NCBI RefSeq assembly: GCF_005937885.2
Contig: NZ_CP042176.1
Coordinates: forward strand, 2,103,501 to 2,167,500
From: Bradyrhizobium sp. KBS0727
Lineage (GTDB): Bacteria; Pseudomonadota; Alphaproteobacteria; Rhizobiales; Xanthobacteraceae
Direction: 5' to 3'
Length of the DNA: 64,000 nucleotides
Below, in pieces: positions 7,984-16,869 of the stretch. Numbering within the stretch: position 1 is the stretch's first letter; each line of letters opens with the position of its first letter. The translations under genes and the position numbers were made by a program. The notes beneath the pieces were generated by a model that worked only from the letters and a program-made list of their open reading frames with translations, was not told the DNA's origin and did no database searches.

Positions 7984-9585
7984 ATGAAGCACGAACCCGT
8001 TGACGTCCTGATCATTGGTGCCGGTGCGTCCGGTGCGGCGGTGGCGTGGAGTCTGGCCGACACCAAGATGCACATCCTCTGTCTCGACCAGGGCGACTGG
8101 ATGAAGCCGTCGGAATATCCGAGCACGGGGCGCGACTGGGAGGCGCGGTTCTATGGCGATTATTCGCCGAGCCCGAACATCCGCGCCCGGCCCGAAGATT
8201 ATCCGATCAACGAAGACAATTCACCGATCAAGGTGGTGAACTTCAACGGCGTCGGTGGCTCGACGGTAATGTACACTGCGCACTGGCCGCGGCTGCATCC
8301 GTCCGACTTCCGGGTGAAGACGCTCGATGGCGTCGCCGACGACTGGCCGATCGACTACGACACGCTGGTGCCGTTTTTTGCCGAGAACGACCGCATGATG
8401 GGCACCTCGGGCCTGTCCGGCGATCCCGCGTCGCCCTTGACCGATCCGCCGATGCCGCCACAGCCGCTCGGCAAATCCGGTGCGATGATCGGCAAGGCGA
8501 TGAACAAGCTCGGCTGGCACTGGTGGCCGTCGGACACGACGGTTGCGACCATGGATTACGAAGGCCGCGCCCGCTGCATCAATCTCGGCCATTGCACGCC
8601 GGCTTGCGCGCAGGGTGCGAAAGCCTCGACCGACATCACCTATTGGCCGGCGGCGTTGCGCGCCGGGGTCGAATTGCGCACGCATTGCCGGGTGCGCGAG
8701 ATCACGACCAACGAGGACGGCATGGCCTCCGGCGTCATCTATTACGACAAGGACGGCGCCGAGCAGTTTCAGCCCGCCGAGGTCGTCATCGTCGCCTGCA
8801 ACGGCGTCGGCACGCCGCGGCTGCTGTTGAATTCGAAGTCGGAACGCTTTCCGGACGGGCTTGCCAATTCCTCCGGCCTCGTCGGCAAGAACCTAATGTT
8901 TCATCCCTACGCGCAGGTCTACGGCTATGTCGAAGCTCCGACCGACAGCAACCGGGCGCCGCCGACCTGCCTGTGGAGCAAGGAATTTTACGAGACCGAT
9001 CCCTCGCGCGATTTCGTACGCGGCTACGGCATCCAGTTCGGCCGCGGCGCCGGTCCGGTGTTCGAGGCGGTCGCCAGCGAGGCCAAGGGCATCCTGCCGT
9101 GGGGCGCCGATCACCACCGTGTCTTCCGCAAGCTCAACGGCCACCGGCTGGCGGCGTCGGCGATTTGCGAGGATCTGCCGGAGGAGCACAACCGCGTCAC
9201 GCTCGATCCGGTCTTGAAGGATAGCCACGGCATCCCGGCGCCGCGCATCGACTACACCATCAGCGAGAACAGCCGCAAAATGATGGAGCACGGCATCGCG
9301 CGGGCTAGGGAAGTTCTCACCGCGGCGGGCGCCACCGATATCTGCGTCAACTCGCCGATCCTCTACGGCGGTTGGCATCTGCTCGGCACCGCGCGCATGG
9401 GCACCGATCCGGCCCGCTCGGTCGTGAACGAATGGGGCCGTTCGCACGATGTGAAAAACCTGTTCATCGTCGACGGCAGCGTGTTCGTCACGTCGGGCGG
9501 TGTCAACCCGACCTCCACCATTCAGGCCATCGCGCTCTACATCGCCGACCAGATGAAGCAGCGCCTCGCCAACTTGTTCGATTGA
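7984..9585 (+). CDS. GMC family oxidoreductase (choline/alcohol dehydrogenase-like)
   Basis: A 533-residue FAD enzyme of the glucose-methanol-choline family. The ADP-binding motif GAGASG lies at the N-terminus, NFNGVGGSTVMYTAHWPRL is the GMC signature 1 region, and the C-terminus has GGWHLLGTARMG and VTSGGVNPTSTIQ, the FAD and active-site segments. A cluster CINLGHCTPACAQGAK in the middle is typical of the membrane-associated gluconate/alcohol dehydrogenase branch that works with a small subunit. No signal peptide is seen. It is followed after 7 bases by the small subunit gene and preceded by the CYP153-like gene, so it probably oxidises the hydroxylated product. Confidence 0.88.
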   Translation: MKHEPVDVLIIGAGASGAAVAWSLADTKMHILCLDQGDWMKPSEYPSTGRDWEARFYGDYSPSPNIRARPEDYPINEDNSPIKVVNFNGVGGSTVMYTAHWPRLHPSDFRVKTLDGVADDWPIDYDTLVPFFAENDRMMGTSGLSGDPASPLTDPPMPPQPLGKSGAMIGKAMNKLGWHWWPSDTTVATMDYEGRARCINLGHCTPACAQGAKASTDITYWPAALRAGVELRTHCRVREITTNEDGMASGVIYYDKDGAEQFQPAEVVIVACNGVGTPRLLLNSKSERFPDGLANSSGLVGKNLMFHPYAQVYGYVEAPTDSNRAPPTCLWSKEFYETDPSRDFVRGYGIQFGRGAGPVFEAVASEAKGILPWGADHHRVFRKLNGHRLAASAICEDLPEEHNRVTLDPVLKDSHGIPAPRIDYTISENSRKMMEHGIARAREVLTAAGATDICVNSPILYGGWHLLGTARMGTDPARSVVNEWGRSHDVKNLFIVDGSVFVTSGGVNPTSTIQAIALYIADQMKQRLANLFD

Positions 9586-9592
9586 GGAAGTG

Positions 9593-10039
9593 ATGTCCGA
9601 GCAGACTCTGACCCAGCGCCAGCGCGATGACCTACGCACCGTTGCCGGCATGATCATTCCCGCCAGCACGGAATATAAGGTGCCCGGCGCCGACGATGCG
9701 GCAGTCCAGGCCGATATCCTCAAAACTCTCGGCCGTGACACCGCGCCAGTTGCCGCGGCGCTCGATCATCTCGCGCGGCTCGCGGGCAAGCGGCTGGCCG
9801 ATCTCGATGCCGCCGGGCGCGATGGGGTGGCCAAGGAGTTCCGCGCCACCGGCGGAGCCGCCGCCGCGACGCTCGTCCGCGTCGTGCTGCAATGCTATTA
9901 CCGCGACGACCGGGTATTGCGCTCGCTCGGGCTGGAGCTGCGCGCGCCGTTTCCGCAAGGCTACACGCTGGAACAGGGCGATTGGTCGCTGCTCGATCCG
10001 GTCAAGGCCCGGCCGTCGACCTTGCGGCGGGCGCAATAG
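9593..10039 (+). CDS. GMC oxidoreductase small subunit (gluconate 2-dehydrogenase subunit 3-like)
   Basis: A 148-residue helical protein beginning MSEQTLTQRQRDDLRTVAGMIIPASTEY; the phrase with RTVAGMIIPA is characteristic of the small subunit of GMC dehydrogenases such as gluconate 2-dehydrogenase subunit 3. These partners stabilise or help export the large subunit. The start at 9593 is chosen because GAGGAAG lies directly upstream; a GTG one codon earlier is possible. No Tat signal is present, so the complex is probably cytoplasmic, unlike classical periplasmic versions. Confidence 0.72.
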   Translation: MSEQTLTQRQRDDLRTVAGMIIPASTEYKVPGADDAAVQADILKTLGRDTAPVAAALDHLARLAGKRLADLDAAGRDGVAKEFRATGGAAAATLVRVVLQCYYRDDRVLRSLGLELRAPFPQGYTLEQGDWSLLDPVKARPSTLRRAQ

Positions 10040-10124
10040 GGGGCCGAGCAGCCTTGCGCCCAGCGCGGAGGCACTTGCGTGAGCGAATTCCGGCCACCAT
10101 CTGAGGTAACCAAAGGAATTCACC

Positions 10125-11150
10125 ATGCTGGATTTTACCTCAGATATTGTCGATGACGGGCTGTCCCCGGACGCGACCGAACCGACGCCTGCTAACGATC
10201 AGGCGTTGCTGGATGCTTATTCCAACGCCGTGATCGGCGTGACCGAACGCGTCGGGCCGGCCGTGGTCCGCGTCGAGACCGGACCGAAGGTGCGTACCGC
10301 GCGCGAGCGCGGCGGACTTGGCTCGGGGATCGTGATCTCGCCGGATGGGCTGGTGCTGACCAATAGTCACGTGGTCGGCGCATCGAAAGAGATAAGGCTG
10401 CGCGACATCGAGGGTTTTGTCACCGACGCCCACGTGCTCGGCGTCGATCCCGACACCGACCTTGCTCTGCTGCGGGCCGATGGCGCACGCGATCTGCGCT
10501 ATGCGTCGCTCGGCAACTCCAAGAGCCTGCGCCGCGGCCAGCTCGTGGTCGCGATCGGCAATCCCTTAGGATTTGAATCGACGGTAACTGCCGGCGTGGT
10601 CTCGGCGCTTGGCCGTTCGATCCGCTCGGTCAGCGGGCGAACCATCGAGGACGTGATCCAGACCGACGCCGCGCTCAACCCCGGCAATTCCGGCGGGCCG
10701 CTGGTGGCGTCGTCGTCGGAGGTGATCGGCATCAATACCGCGATCATCAACGGCGCGCAGGGGATATGTTTCGCGGTCGCCAGCAACACCGCGCAGTTCG
10801 TGCTGTCGGAGATCATCCGCCACGGTTATGTCCGGCGCGCCTATATCGGCGTCTCCGGCCAGACCGCGCCAGTCCCGCGGCGTCACGCGGTGGTCGCCGG
10901 CGTCGACAACAGCATGGGCGCGCTGCTGGCGCAGATCGAGCCGGATAGCCCGGCGGCGAAAGCTGGTCTGTTGCCCGGCGACGTCGTGATCAAACTCGAC
11001 AGCGTCGAGATTAACGGTGTCGACGATCTGATCCGCGTGCTCGACCGCGACCGGATCGACCGCACGCTTGACATGGACGTGCTGCGCATGGGCCGCCTGC
11101 GCGCGATCGATATTCACCCGGTCGAGCGCAAGAAGGCGGCGCGGCAGTGA
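10125..11150 (+). CDS. HtrA/DegP-like trypsin-family serine protease with PDZ domain
   Basis: A 341-residue S1C-type protease. The catalytic triad is visible as TNSHVVG (His), DTDLALLR (Asp) and NPGNSGGPL (Ser). A C-terminal PDZ domain follows (GALLAQIEPDSPAAKAGLLPGDVVIKLD). There is no signal peptide or membrane anchor: the N-terminus is acidic (MLDFTSDIVDDG), so unlike most DegP proteins it seems cytoplasmic. Length is shorter than two-PDZ DegP. It is preceded by 85 bases of non-coding sequence after the GMC genes, and I see no functional link to them. Confidence 0.88.
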   Translation: MLDFTSDIVDDGLSPDATEPTPANDQALLDAYSNAVIGVTERVGPAVVRVETGPKVRTARERGGLGSGIVISPDGLVLTNSHVVGASKEIRLRDIEGFVTDAHVLGVDPDTDLALLRADGARDLRYASLGNSKSLRRGQLVVAIGNPLGFESTVTAGVVSALGRSIRSVSGRTIEDVIQTDAALNPGNSGGPLVASSSEVIGINTAIINGAQGICFAVASNTAQFVLSEIIRHGYVRRAYIGVSGQTAPVPRRHAVVAGVDNSMGALLAQIEPDSPAAKAGLLPGDVVIKLDSVEINGVDDLIRVLDRDRIDRTLDMDVLRMGRLRAIDIHPVERKKAARQ

Positions 11151-11209
11151 TCGTCCTCATGTGAGGGGCCACACCCTCCTTCCCCTCTCCCCTTGTGGGA
11201 TAGGGCGCC

Positions 11210-11380
11210 GTGGCGGTCGCCGCCGTCGCTCTCGCCGCTCTGGACCAGCCGCCCGGCGGCGTTTCTGGCCGACGCGAATCCGCCGAACTGAAAAAGCGTC
11301 TGGTCGACGCCAACTTGTCGATACTCGAATCTGATCCGCTTGTCGCGATCGAGCGTGTCGAGAGAAAGCGCGCTGTGTAG
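11210..11380 (+). other. possible small reading frame, 56 residues
   Basis: A GTG-initiated frame ends at TAG 11378-11380 and encodes an alanine-rich start followed by a charged helix (AELKKRLVDANLSILESD). No ribosome-binding site is clear and I do not recognise the product. It could be a small protein or the decayed end of an older gene lying between the protease and the AIPR gene. Listed only because the surrounding 230 bases hold nothing else. Confidence 0.2.
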
Positions 11381-11383
11381 GAA

Positions 11384-13081
11384 TCACAACGTGGCGCAAT
11401 AAAGCATAAGCTCTTCGGTGAATTTGGCTTCGTGGAGTTTGTCGCGATCCAGACTCGCTCCAGCTACGGCATCGATTGCTTTAAGTGCCTTGTCGAACAG
11501 CGCGTCAGCTTTTGAGGAGTCCCAGAGGCTGTCGCAGATAGCTTCGCAGTACTTATCCATTGCATTCGCGTTCCATTTCGGAATTGGACTTTTGTTGCCC
11601 AGCAATCGAACAGCCAACAGAATTTGGAATCTTGCAACCTTGTATTTGCTGTCAACCTTCTGATTTCGGAAAAGAAACTCCAGCAAGTACAGCGCGTAAG
11701 CTGAGGTGTAATAGGGGTAGAGCTTGTGCTCGTGAATGAAGATGTCCTTGCCGACACGTTCCGAAAGACTCCTATAGCGGCGAACCGTGCTGTGAGGTTC
11801 AGCAAGAAACATCGCCGAAAAGGCTCGAACAGCATTCGTTTGAAGCACGACACGGGTTTTCTCTATCGGCAGGCCATCGTATTGGCGAGAGCGTCGCTCA
11901 TAGTACAGTCTCTTTCCTTCCGGAAAATTCTTGAAGAATGCTTCAAGGTGTCGGGCGAATGTGGTGATAGCAAAGAACTGCTCGCTGGTGACCTCAGTCT
12001 GTTTGTTTGTTGCGTGGATAATGTCTTCGATCACTTCCTCGTCCTGCGTCCAGATCAGACGCAGCGGCACGAGGACGGATGCATCGAGATTCTCCCGGTT
12101 TTCAAACAGTACGTGGCTCGTCTGACAGCCGTTCACGATCTGAAAATCTTCAATGACGAACTTGCTGCCGGTGTGCGTCATATTCCTAGCAATGATCGTG
12201 ATGCCGTTGTTCATCAACACAAACCGCTTTCGGCGATCCGATTGCAGAGTTGAACGAATTTCATCGTTTACGTCGTTGTATCCCTGCCAGTCCCGGACGT
12301 TGTCATAAAACACGCTTCGCACAATTTCGTCATTGTCGCAGACAATCGGAAGATAATGCTGAGCGGGTATGAAGCCGACAAACGCCTCCCTCACTCCCGG
12401 AATCTCAGGGATGTCCTGTCGGCTGGAGAATACAAACTCTCGCGAGATGGAATTCTTAGAGAATGTGTATAGCTTTAGGATGTCCGCAGCTCCGACGAGG
12501 CTCACTCCCACATCACTAAAGTACTCTAACGATGTAAGCTCCTCCGTCACCTTCGCGGACCGAGCTGCTAGGGACGCATCGCCAACCACCTTTCCCGTGG
12601 TCACGTAGTAAAGTAGACAAGCGGGATTGCCCCGTTTGAACTTGCTGCTCCTCGCGTAAATTGCGCGCATGATCTCAACAAATTCCATGATGCGTGCATT
12701 ACGCGGTTCTTTGGTGCTGGGATCAAAAAACTCGCCTACCCCGTAACCAAAGCTTCCCAGCTTGGCGGCCTCGAAGTTGGACCCTCGGTCAGCTTGAACG
12801 AAGATGAACACGACATCCAAGTAATCGGGATTGTCGCCGAGCATATCCTCAAGCTGATCTTTGTCTGTAACGAGAATTCCATTCACGACAATTCCGATAG
12901 CGTCGATGCCGAGGTCCCCACCTGCGCCTACGACAATTTCTTTTGGGTCGAAGGTCTCCGAGTAATGTCGCTTTACAACGATGAACCCGCAGAGGTGCTC
13001 AAATCGCTTATCTTCCTGCAATGCTTCGATCTGGAATTCCTTGGAAAACTCGGCCAATAGACCTTCAGTGATCATATCCAC
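11384..13081 (-). CDS. AIPR family protein (abortive infection / phage resistance)
   Basis: A 565-residue protein of the AIPR family. The conserved core is clear: LMNNGITIIA (289-298), IVNGCQTSHVLF (315-326) and ATNKQTEV (357-364). The N-terminal part looks like a restriction-endonuclease-like fold, with GGDLGIDAIG (54-63) as the acidic strand. In the relatives I remember, the next strand ends Q-x-K; here it reads VQAD (95-98), so the lysine is absent. The gene uses more A and T than its neighbours, which suggests horizontal transfer. No methylase or other defence gene flanks it, so it is a solitary copy. AIPR genes are tied to phage abortive infection; activity of this one is unproven. Confidence 0.85.
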   Translation of the reverse strand: MDMITEGLLAEFSKEFQIEALQEDKRFEHLCGFIVVKRHYSETFDPKEIVVGAGGDLGIDAIGIVVNGILVTDKDQLEDMLGDNPDYLDVVFIFVQADRGSNFEAAKLGSFGYGVGEFFDPSTKEPRNARIMEFVEIMRAIYARSSKFKRGNPACLLYYVTTGKVVGDASLAARSAKVTEELTSLEYFSDVGVSLVGAADILKLYTFSKNSISREFVFSSRQDIPEIPGVREAFVGFIPAQHYLPIVCDNDEIVRSVFYDNVRDWQGYNDVNDEIRSTLQSDRRKRFVLMNNGITIIARNMTHTGSKFVIEDFQIVNGCQTSHVLFENRENLDASVLVPLRLIWTQDEEVIEDIIHATNKQTEVTSEQFFAITTFARHLEAFFKNFPEGKRLYYERRSRQYDGLPIEKTRVVLQTNAVRAFSAMFLAEPHSTVRRYRSLSERVGKDIFIHEHKLYPYYTSAYALYLLEFLFRNQKVDSKYKVARFQILLAVRLLGNKSPIPKWNANAMDKYCEAICDSLWDSSKADALFDKALKAIDAVAGASLDRDKLHEAKFTEELMLYCATL

Positions 13082-13379
13082 GATGTACCCCCTCCGAATG
13101 GCTAACTGAAGCCGATTCGCGAGCAGTCACGATGGCACAATGCAGGGTAGCAATACGAGGATTCCGGCGTTCTCCCGGCTATTCACAGGGCTGCAAATCA
13201 AGGGTGATCGAGACCGGCAAGGCGCTGGTGATGGAAGCTAAAGGGGCTGGGCCGGGGACGCCAATTCGTACCCGTGCGCGCCGAGGCGCGAAAGCGCCGT
13301 CTCGAACCATGAAATCCCGTATGCGGCCATCCTTCGAGACGCAGGCTTCGCCTGCTCCTCAGGATGAGGAGAGACGCTG
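13082..13379. repeat. intergenic region with GTCTCGAACCATG / CCTTCGAGACG repeat
   Basis: No gene is supported. From about 13283 to 13371 the sequence contains GCGCCGTCTCGAACCATG and then CCATCCTTCGAGACGC with CTCCTCAGGATGAGG, the two halves of a dispersed palindrome also present at 25408-25515 and 31757-31857. The left 150 bases contain the presumed AIPR promoter but no motif I can define. Confidence 0.65.
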
Positions 13380-14159
13380 CTACCGCAACGCCGCCAGCAA
13401 TTCGTCGGGCGCCTCGACCATCATCATGTGGCCGGCGCCCGGCAGCACCACGGTGCGGGCGTTCGGCGTCGCTGCAGCCAGAGTCTTGCCGGCCTTGGCT
13501 GGAGTCATCATGTCGCGTTCGCCGAGCACGAACGTCGTGGGCACCTTGACCTGCGCGGCCGCGGCGAGCGCGTTCTGGTAGGCGTTGCAGGCGTTGAGAT
13601 CGCTGAACAACACGCCCGGGCGCGACTGCTGCAGCACGCGCTGGGCGCCCTGATGCATCCATAGGCCCGGTGCGAGACTGCCGCCGAGCTCCGCCTTGAA
13701 GCCGAGGCCCCAGATCGACACCATGTCGAAGGCATCAGGATCGTTGACCTCGGCGGCCTTGAGCAGATCGGGGCCGACGGCCATCGTGGCGGCGGTTCCG
13801 ATCAGGCCCAGACCGGAAACCTTATCGGAGTGCCGCGCCGAGGTCTCAAGCGCAATCAGCGAGCCCATGGAGTGGCCGATCAACCTGGCTTTCGCCGCGC
13901 CGGCGGCGGCGAGCAAAGCCGCGGTCCAGTCGGCCATGTCGGCAATCGTTGGCAGTGCGTCGCCAGACGAACGGCCATGAGCCGGCAAGTCCGGCGCCAA
14001 TACCGAGTAGCCGTGATGGGCGAACCACCGGCTGTGCAGCGCCCAAGTCGAATGATCGAAGCCGGCCCCGTGCAGCATCACGACCGCCGGCAGCGACGGA
14101 TCGAACGGACGGCCGCCGGTGGCAGCAAACGTGTCAATTCCATTGACGGAAATCTGCAT
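13380..14159 (-). CDS. alpha/beta hydrolase
   Basis: A 259-residue alpha/beta hydrolase. VVMLHGAGFDHSTW carries the oxyanion HG, GHSMGS is the nucleophile elbow (Ser), ERDMMTP supplies the acid and GAGHMMM the histidine. The fold and length match esterases, lactonases and 3-oxoadipate enol-lactonases; the precise substrate is not visible. Only three bases separate it from metY upstream, so it is co-transcribed with metY and perhaps pncB. A link to that pathway is not evident. Confidence 0.82.
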   Translation of the reverse strand: MQISVNGIDTFAATGGRPFDPSLPAVVMLHGAGFDHSTWALHSRWFAHHGYSVLAPDLPAHGRSSGDALPTIADMADWTAALLAAAGAAKARLIGHSMGSLIALETSARHSDKVSGLGLIGTAATMAVGPDLLKAAEVNDPDAFDMVSIWGLGFKAELGGSLAPGLWMHQGAQRVLQQSRPGVLFSDLNACNAYQNALAAAAQVKVPTTFVLGERDMMTPAKAGKTLAAATPNARTVVLPGAGHMMMVEAPDELLAALR

Positions 14160-14162
14160 GGC

Positions 14163-15458
14163 TCACACCTTCTGCGATGCGCGGAGCGCCTGGCTGAGAT
14201 CGTCGATGATGTCGGATACCGTCTCGATGCCGACCGACAGCCGCACCAGTTCCTCGCCGATCCCGGCAGCCTTCAGCTGCGCCGCGTCCATCTGTTGATG
14301 CGTGGTGCTGGCGGGGTGAATCACCAGCGTCTTGGCGTCGCCGACGTTGGCGAGATGGCTGATCATGCGCAGCGACTCGATGAATTTCTTGCCCGCCGGC
14401 CGGCCGCCCTTGATGCCGAACGAAACGATCGATCCCGCGCCACGCGGCAGCAGCGTCTTGGCGAGTTCGTGGTCGGGATGATTTGGAAGGGCGGGATGCA
14501 GCACCCACTCGACCGCCTTGTTGGCGGTGAGCGCTTCCAGCACCGCGAGCGTATTGGTCATGTGGCGCTCCATCCGAACGCCCAGCGTCTCGACGCCTTG
14601 CAGCAGCTGGAACGCATTGGTCGGTGACAGGCAGGCGCCGAAATCGCGCAGGCCTTCGGTGCGGGCGCGCATGATGAAGGCGGCCTGGCCGAACTGCTCG
14701 TCGAAGACGATGCCGTGATAGCCGGCATAGGGCTCGGTCAGGACGGGGAATTTGCCGCTAGCGTGCCAGTCGAAATGGCCGCCGTCGACGATGACGCCGC
14801 CGATCGCGATACCGTGGCCGCCGATCCATTTGGTCGCGGAGTTCATCACGATATCGGCGCCGAGCTCGATCGGCCGGCTGAGAAACGGCGTCGCAAAGGT
14901 GTTGTCGATCAGGAGCGGAATTTTGGCGTCGTGCGCGATCTGCGCGACGGCTGGAATATCCAGCACTTCCAGCCCAGGATTGCCGATGGTCTCGCCGATC
15001 ACCAGCCGCGTATTCGGTTTGATCGCGGCGCGGAATTCGTCGAGCGCGCGAGGCTTGACGAAGGTAGTCGTGATCCCGAAGCGCGGCAGCGTGTGCGCCA
15101 AGAGATTGATGGTGCCGCCATAAAGTGAGGAGGAGGCGACGATGTGATCGCCGGCATTGAGCAGGGTCGCGATCGCCAGATGCAGCGCCGCCATGCCGCT
15201 CGCGGTGCAGATCGCGCCGACGCCGGCTTCCAGCGCCGCCAGCCGCTCTTCGAGCACCGCGGTCGTCGGGTTCGAAATGCGCGTATAGATGTGCCCGGCG
15301 CGTTCGAGGTTGAACAGCGCCGCGGCATGGTCGGAATCCTGAAACACATAGGATGTGGTCTGGTAGATCGGAACCGCGCGGGCGCCGGTGGTGGGATCCG
15401 GGCGCTGGCCGGCGTGCAGGCTCAACGTTTCAAAAGCAGGCGGCTTGGGTGCGGGCAT
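14163..15458 (-). CDS. metY: O-acetylhomoserine aminocarboxypropyltransferase (O-acetylhomoserine sulfhydrylase)
   Basis: A 431-residue PLP enzyme of the Cys/Met metabolism family. The opening FETLSLHAGQRPDPTTGARA and PIYQTTSYVFQDSDHAA are typical of MetY, as is the length, which is longer than cystathionine gamma-synthase. The PLP lysine lies in NSATKWIGGHG, and YTRISNPTTAVLEERLAALE is the N-terminal PLP-site segment. It makes homocysteine (or methionine directly from methanethiol) from O-acetylhomoserine and sulfide. It lies between pncB (45-base gap) and an alpha/beta hydrolase gene. Confidence 0.92.
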   Translation of the reverse strand: MPAPKPPAFETLSLHAGQRPDPTTGARAVPIYQTTSYVFQDSDHAAALFNLERAGHIYTRISNPTTAVLEERLAALEAGVGAICTASGMAALHLAIATLLNAGDHIVASSSLYGGTINLLAHTLPRFGITTTFVKPRALDEFRAAIKPNTRLVIGETIGNPGLEVLDIPAVAQIAHDAKIPLLIDNTFATPFLSRPIELGADIVMNSATKWIGGHGIAIGGVIVDGGHFDWHASGKFPVLTEPYAGYHGIVFDEQFGQAAFIMRARTEGLRDFGACLSPTNAFQLLQGVETLGVRMERHMTNTLAVLEALTANKAVEWVLHPALPNHPDHELAKTLLPRGAGSIVSFGIKGGRPAGKKFIESLRMISHLANVGDAKTLVIHPASTTHQQMDAAQLKAAGIGEELVRLSVGIETVSDIIDDLSQALRASQKV

Positions 15459-15503
15459 GGAGAGCTCGTCAGGTCGTTGGGTCTTGGATGGATGTTTGGC
15501 CGT

Positions 15504-16808
15504 TCAGACGTGTACGGCGGTGCGGACGCGGCCGGCATTGCCGAACACGCGCAGATAACGCTCGACCTCGGAAGCCGATCCGGTGGCCTTCTCGGGATTG
15601 TCCGACAGTTTGACCGCAGGCCTTCCGTCGACCGATGTCACCTTGCAGACCAGCGAGATCGGATCGAGATCGGCCGATCCATCCGGCGCGCAGCCGACGA
15701 AATCATTGGTGAGATTGGTTCCCCAGCCGAAGGAGATGCGGACGCGGCCGGCAAAATGTCGATACGTCTCCTCGATCGAGCCGACATCCATGCCATCGGA
15801 GAACACCAGCAGCTTCTCCCTGGGATCGCGGCCCTTCTGCTTCCACCATTTGATGATGTCTTCGCCGGCCGTGATCGGCGGCGCACTGTCGGGACGAAAC
15901 CCGGTCCAGTCGGCGACCCAGTCGGGCGCGTCGCGCAGGAACGGCTTGGTGCCGAAGGCGTCGGGCAGGGCGATCAGCAAGTTGCCGCCATAGGTGTGGC
16001 GCCATTGATCGAGAATGCGATAGGGCGCCCAGCGCAATTCGGTATCGTCGTTGGCAAGGGCCGCTGCGACCATCGGCAATTCATGCGCGTTGGTGCCGAT
16101 CGCCTCGAGATCGTTGTCCATCGCCAGCAGCACGTTGGAGGTGCCGGTAAAGGAGGAGCCAAGCCCCTCCTTGACGGCCTCGACGCACCAGCGCTGCCAC
16201 AGGAAACCGTGGCGGCGGCGGGTGCCGAAGTCGGACAGCCGCAGGCCGTCCAGCTTGCGCAGCCGCTCGACCTTGGACCAGAGCTTGGCCTTGGCGCGGG
16301 CATAGAGCACGTCGAGCACGAAGCGGCCTTGTCCCTTGGTCGAAGCCCGCGAACGCAGCTCGTTCATGATCGCAAGCGCCGGGATCTCCCACATCGTGGT
16401 GTGGGTCCACGGCCCATGGAAATGCAATTCGTACTGGCCGTCCACCTTGCGTAGTTCGTATTCGGGCAGGCGGAAATTGGCGAGCCAGTTGATGAAATCG
16501 GGCGAGAACATCTGGGTCTTGCCGTAGAACGTATTACCGGCGAGCCAGATCAGCTCCTTCTTGGCGAACCGGATGGTACGGGCGTGGTCGAGCTGGGCGC
16601 GCAACTCGCCCTCGTCGATCACCTCGGCGAGCCGCACGTGCTTGCTGCGGTTGATGACCGAGAAGGTCACCTGCTGTTCCGGGTAAAACTCCCGGATCAT
16701 CTGCAGCATCAAGAGCTTGTAAAAATCGGTGTCGAGCAGGCTGCGCACGATCGGATCGAGCCGCCAGCCATGGTTGTAGGTCCGGGATGCGATATCGGTA
16801 ACTGCCAT
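15504..16808 (-). CDS. pncB: nicotinate phosphoribosyltransferase
   Basis: A 434-residue type II phosphoribosyltransferase of NAD salvage, converting nicotinate and PRPP (with ATP) to nicotinate mononucleotide. [20 protein letters not shown] is the standard N-terminus; the segment with [10 protein letters not shown] holds the active-site residues, and GTSNVLLA and [13 protein letters not shown] are conserved. Length is normal. It starts 62 bases downstream of the nicB stop on the same strand, so nicotinate degradation and salvage genes may share a transcript. This neighbourhood matters because both enzymes compete for nicotinate. Confidence 0.95.
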   Translation of the reverse strand: MAVTDIASRTYNHGWRLDPIVRSLLDTDFYKLLMLQMIREFYPEQQVTFSVINRSKHVRLAEVIDEGELRAQLDHARTIRFAKKELIWLAGNTFYGKTQMFSPDFINWLANFRLPEYELRKVDGQYELHFHGPWTHTTMWEIPALAIMNELRSRASTKGQGRFVLDVLYARAKAKLWSKVERLRKLDGLRLSDFGTRRRHGFLWQRWCVEAVKEGLGSSFTGTSNVLLAMDNDLEAIGTNAHELPMVAAALANDDTELRWAPYRILDQWRHTYGGNLLIALPDAFGTKPFLRDAPDWVADWTGFRPDSAPPITAGEDIIKWWKQKGRDPREKLLVFSDGMDVGSIEETYRHFAGRVRISFGWGTNLTNDFVGCAPDGSADLDPISLVCKVTSVDGRPAVKLSDNPEKATGSASEVERYLRVFGNAGRVRTAVHV

Positions 16809-16869
16809 GAGGGAACTCTACCGTGCCGGAGGCCGCTCAACCAGTGGGTTTTGGCCGCGACATGGCTGA

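Noticed and set aside
13082..13379. attachment site or tRNA flanking the AIPR gene
   Set aside because: I looked for a tRNA cloverleaf, direct repeats or an integrase at either edge of 11.2-13.4 kb and saw none.
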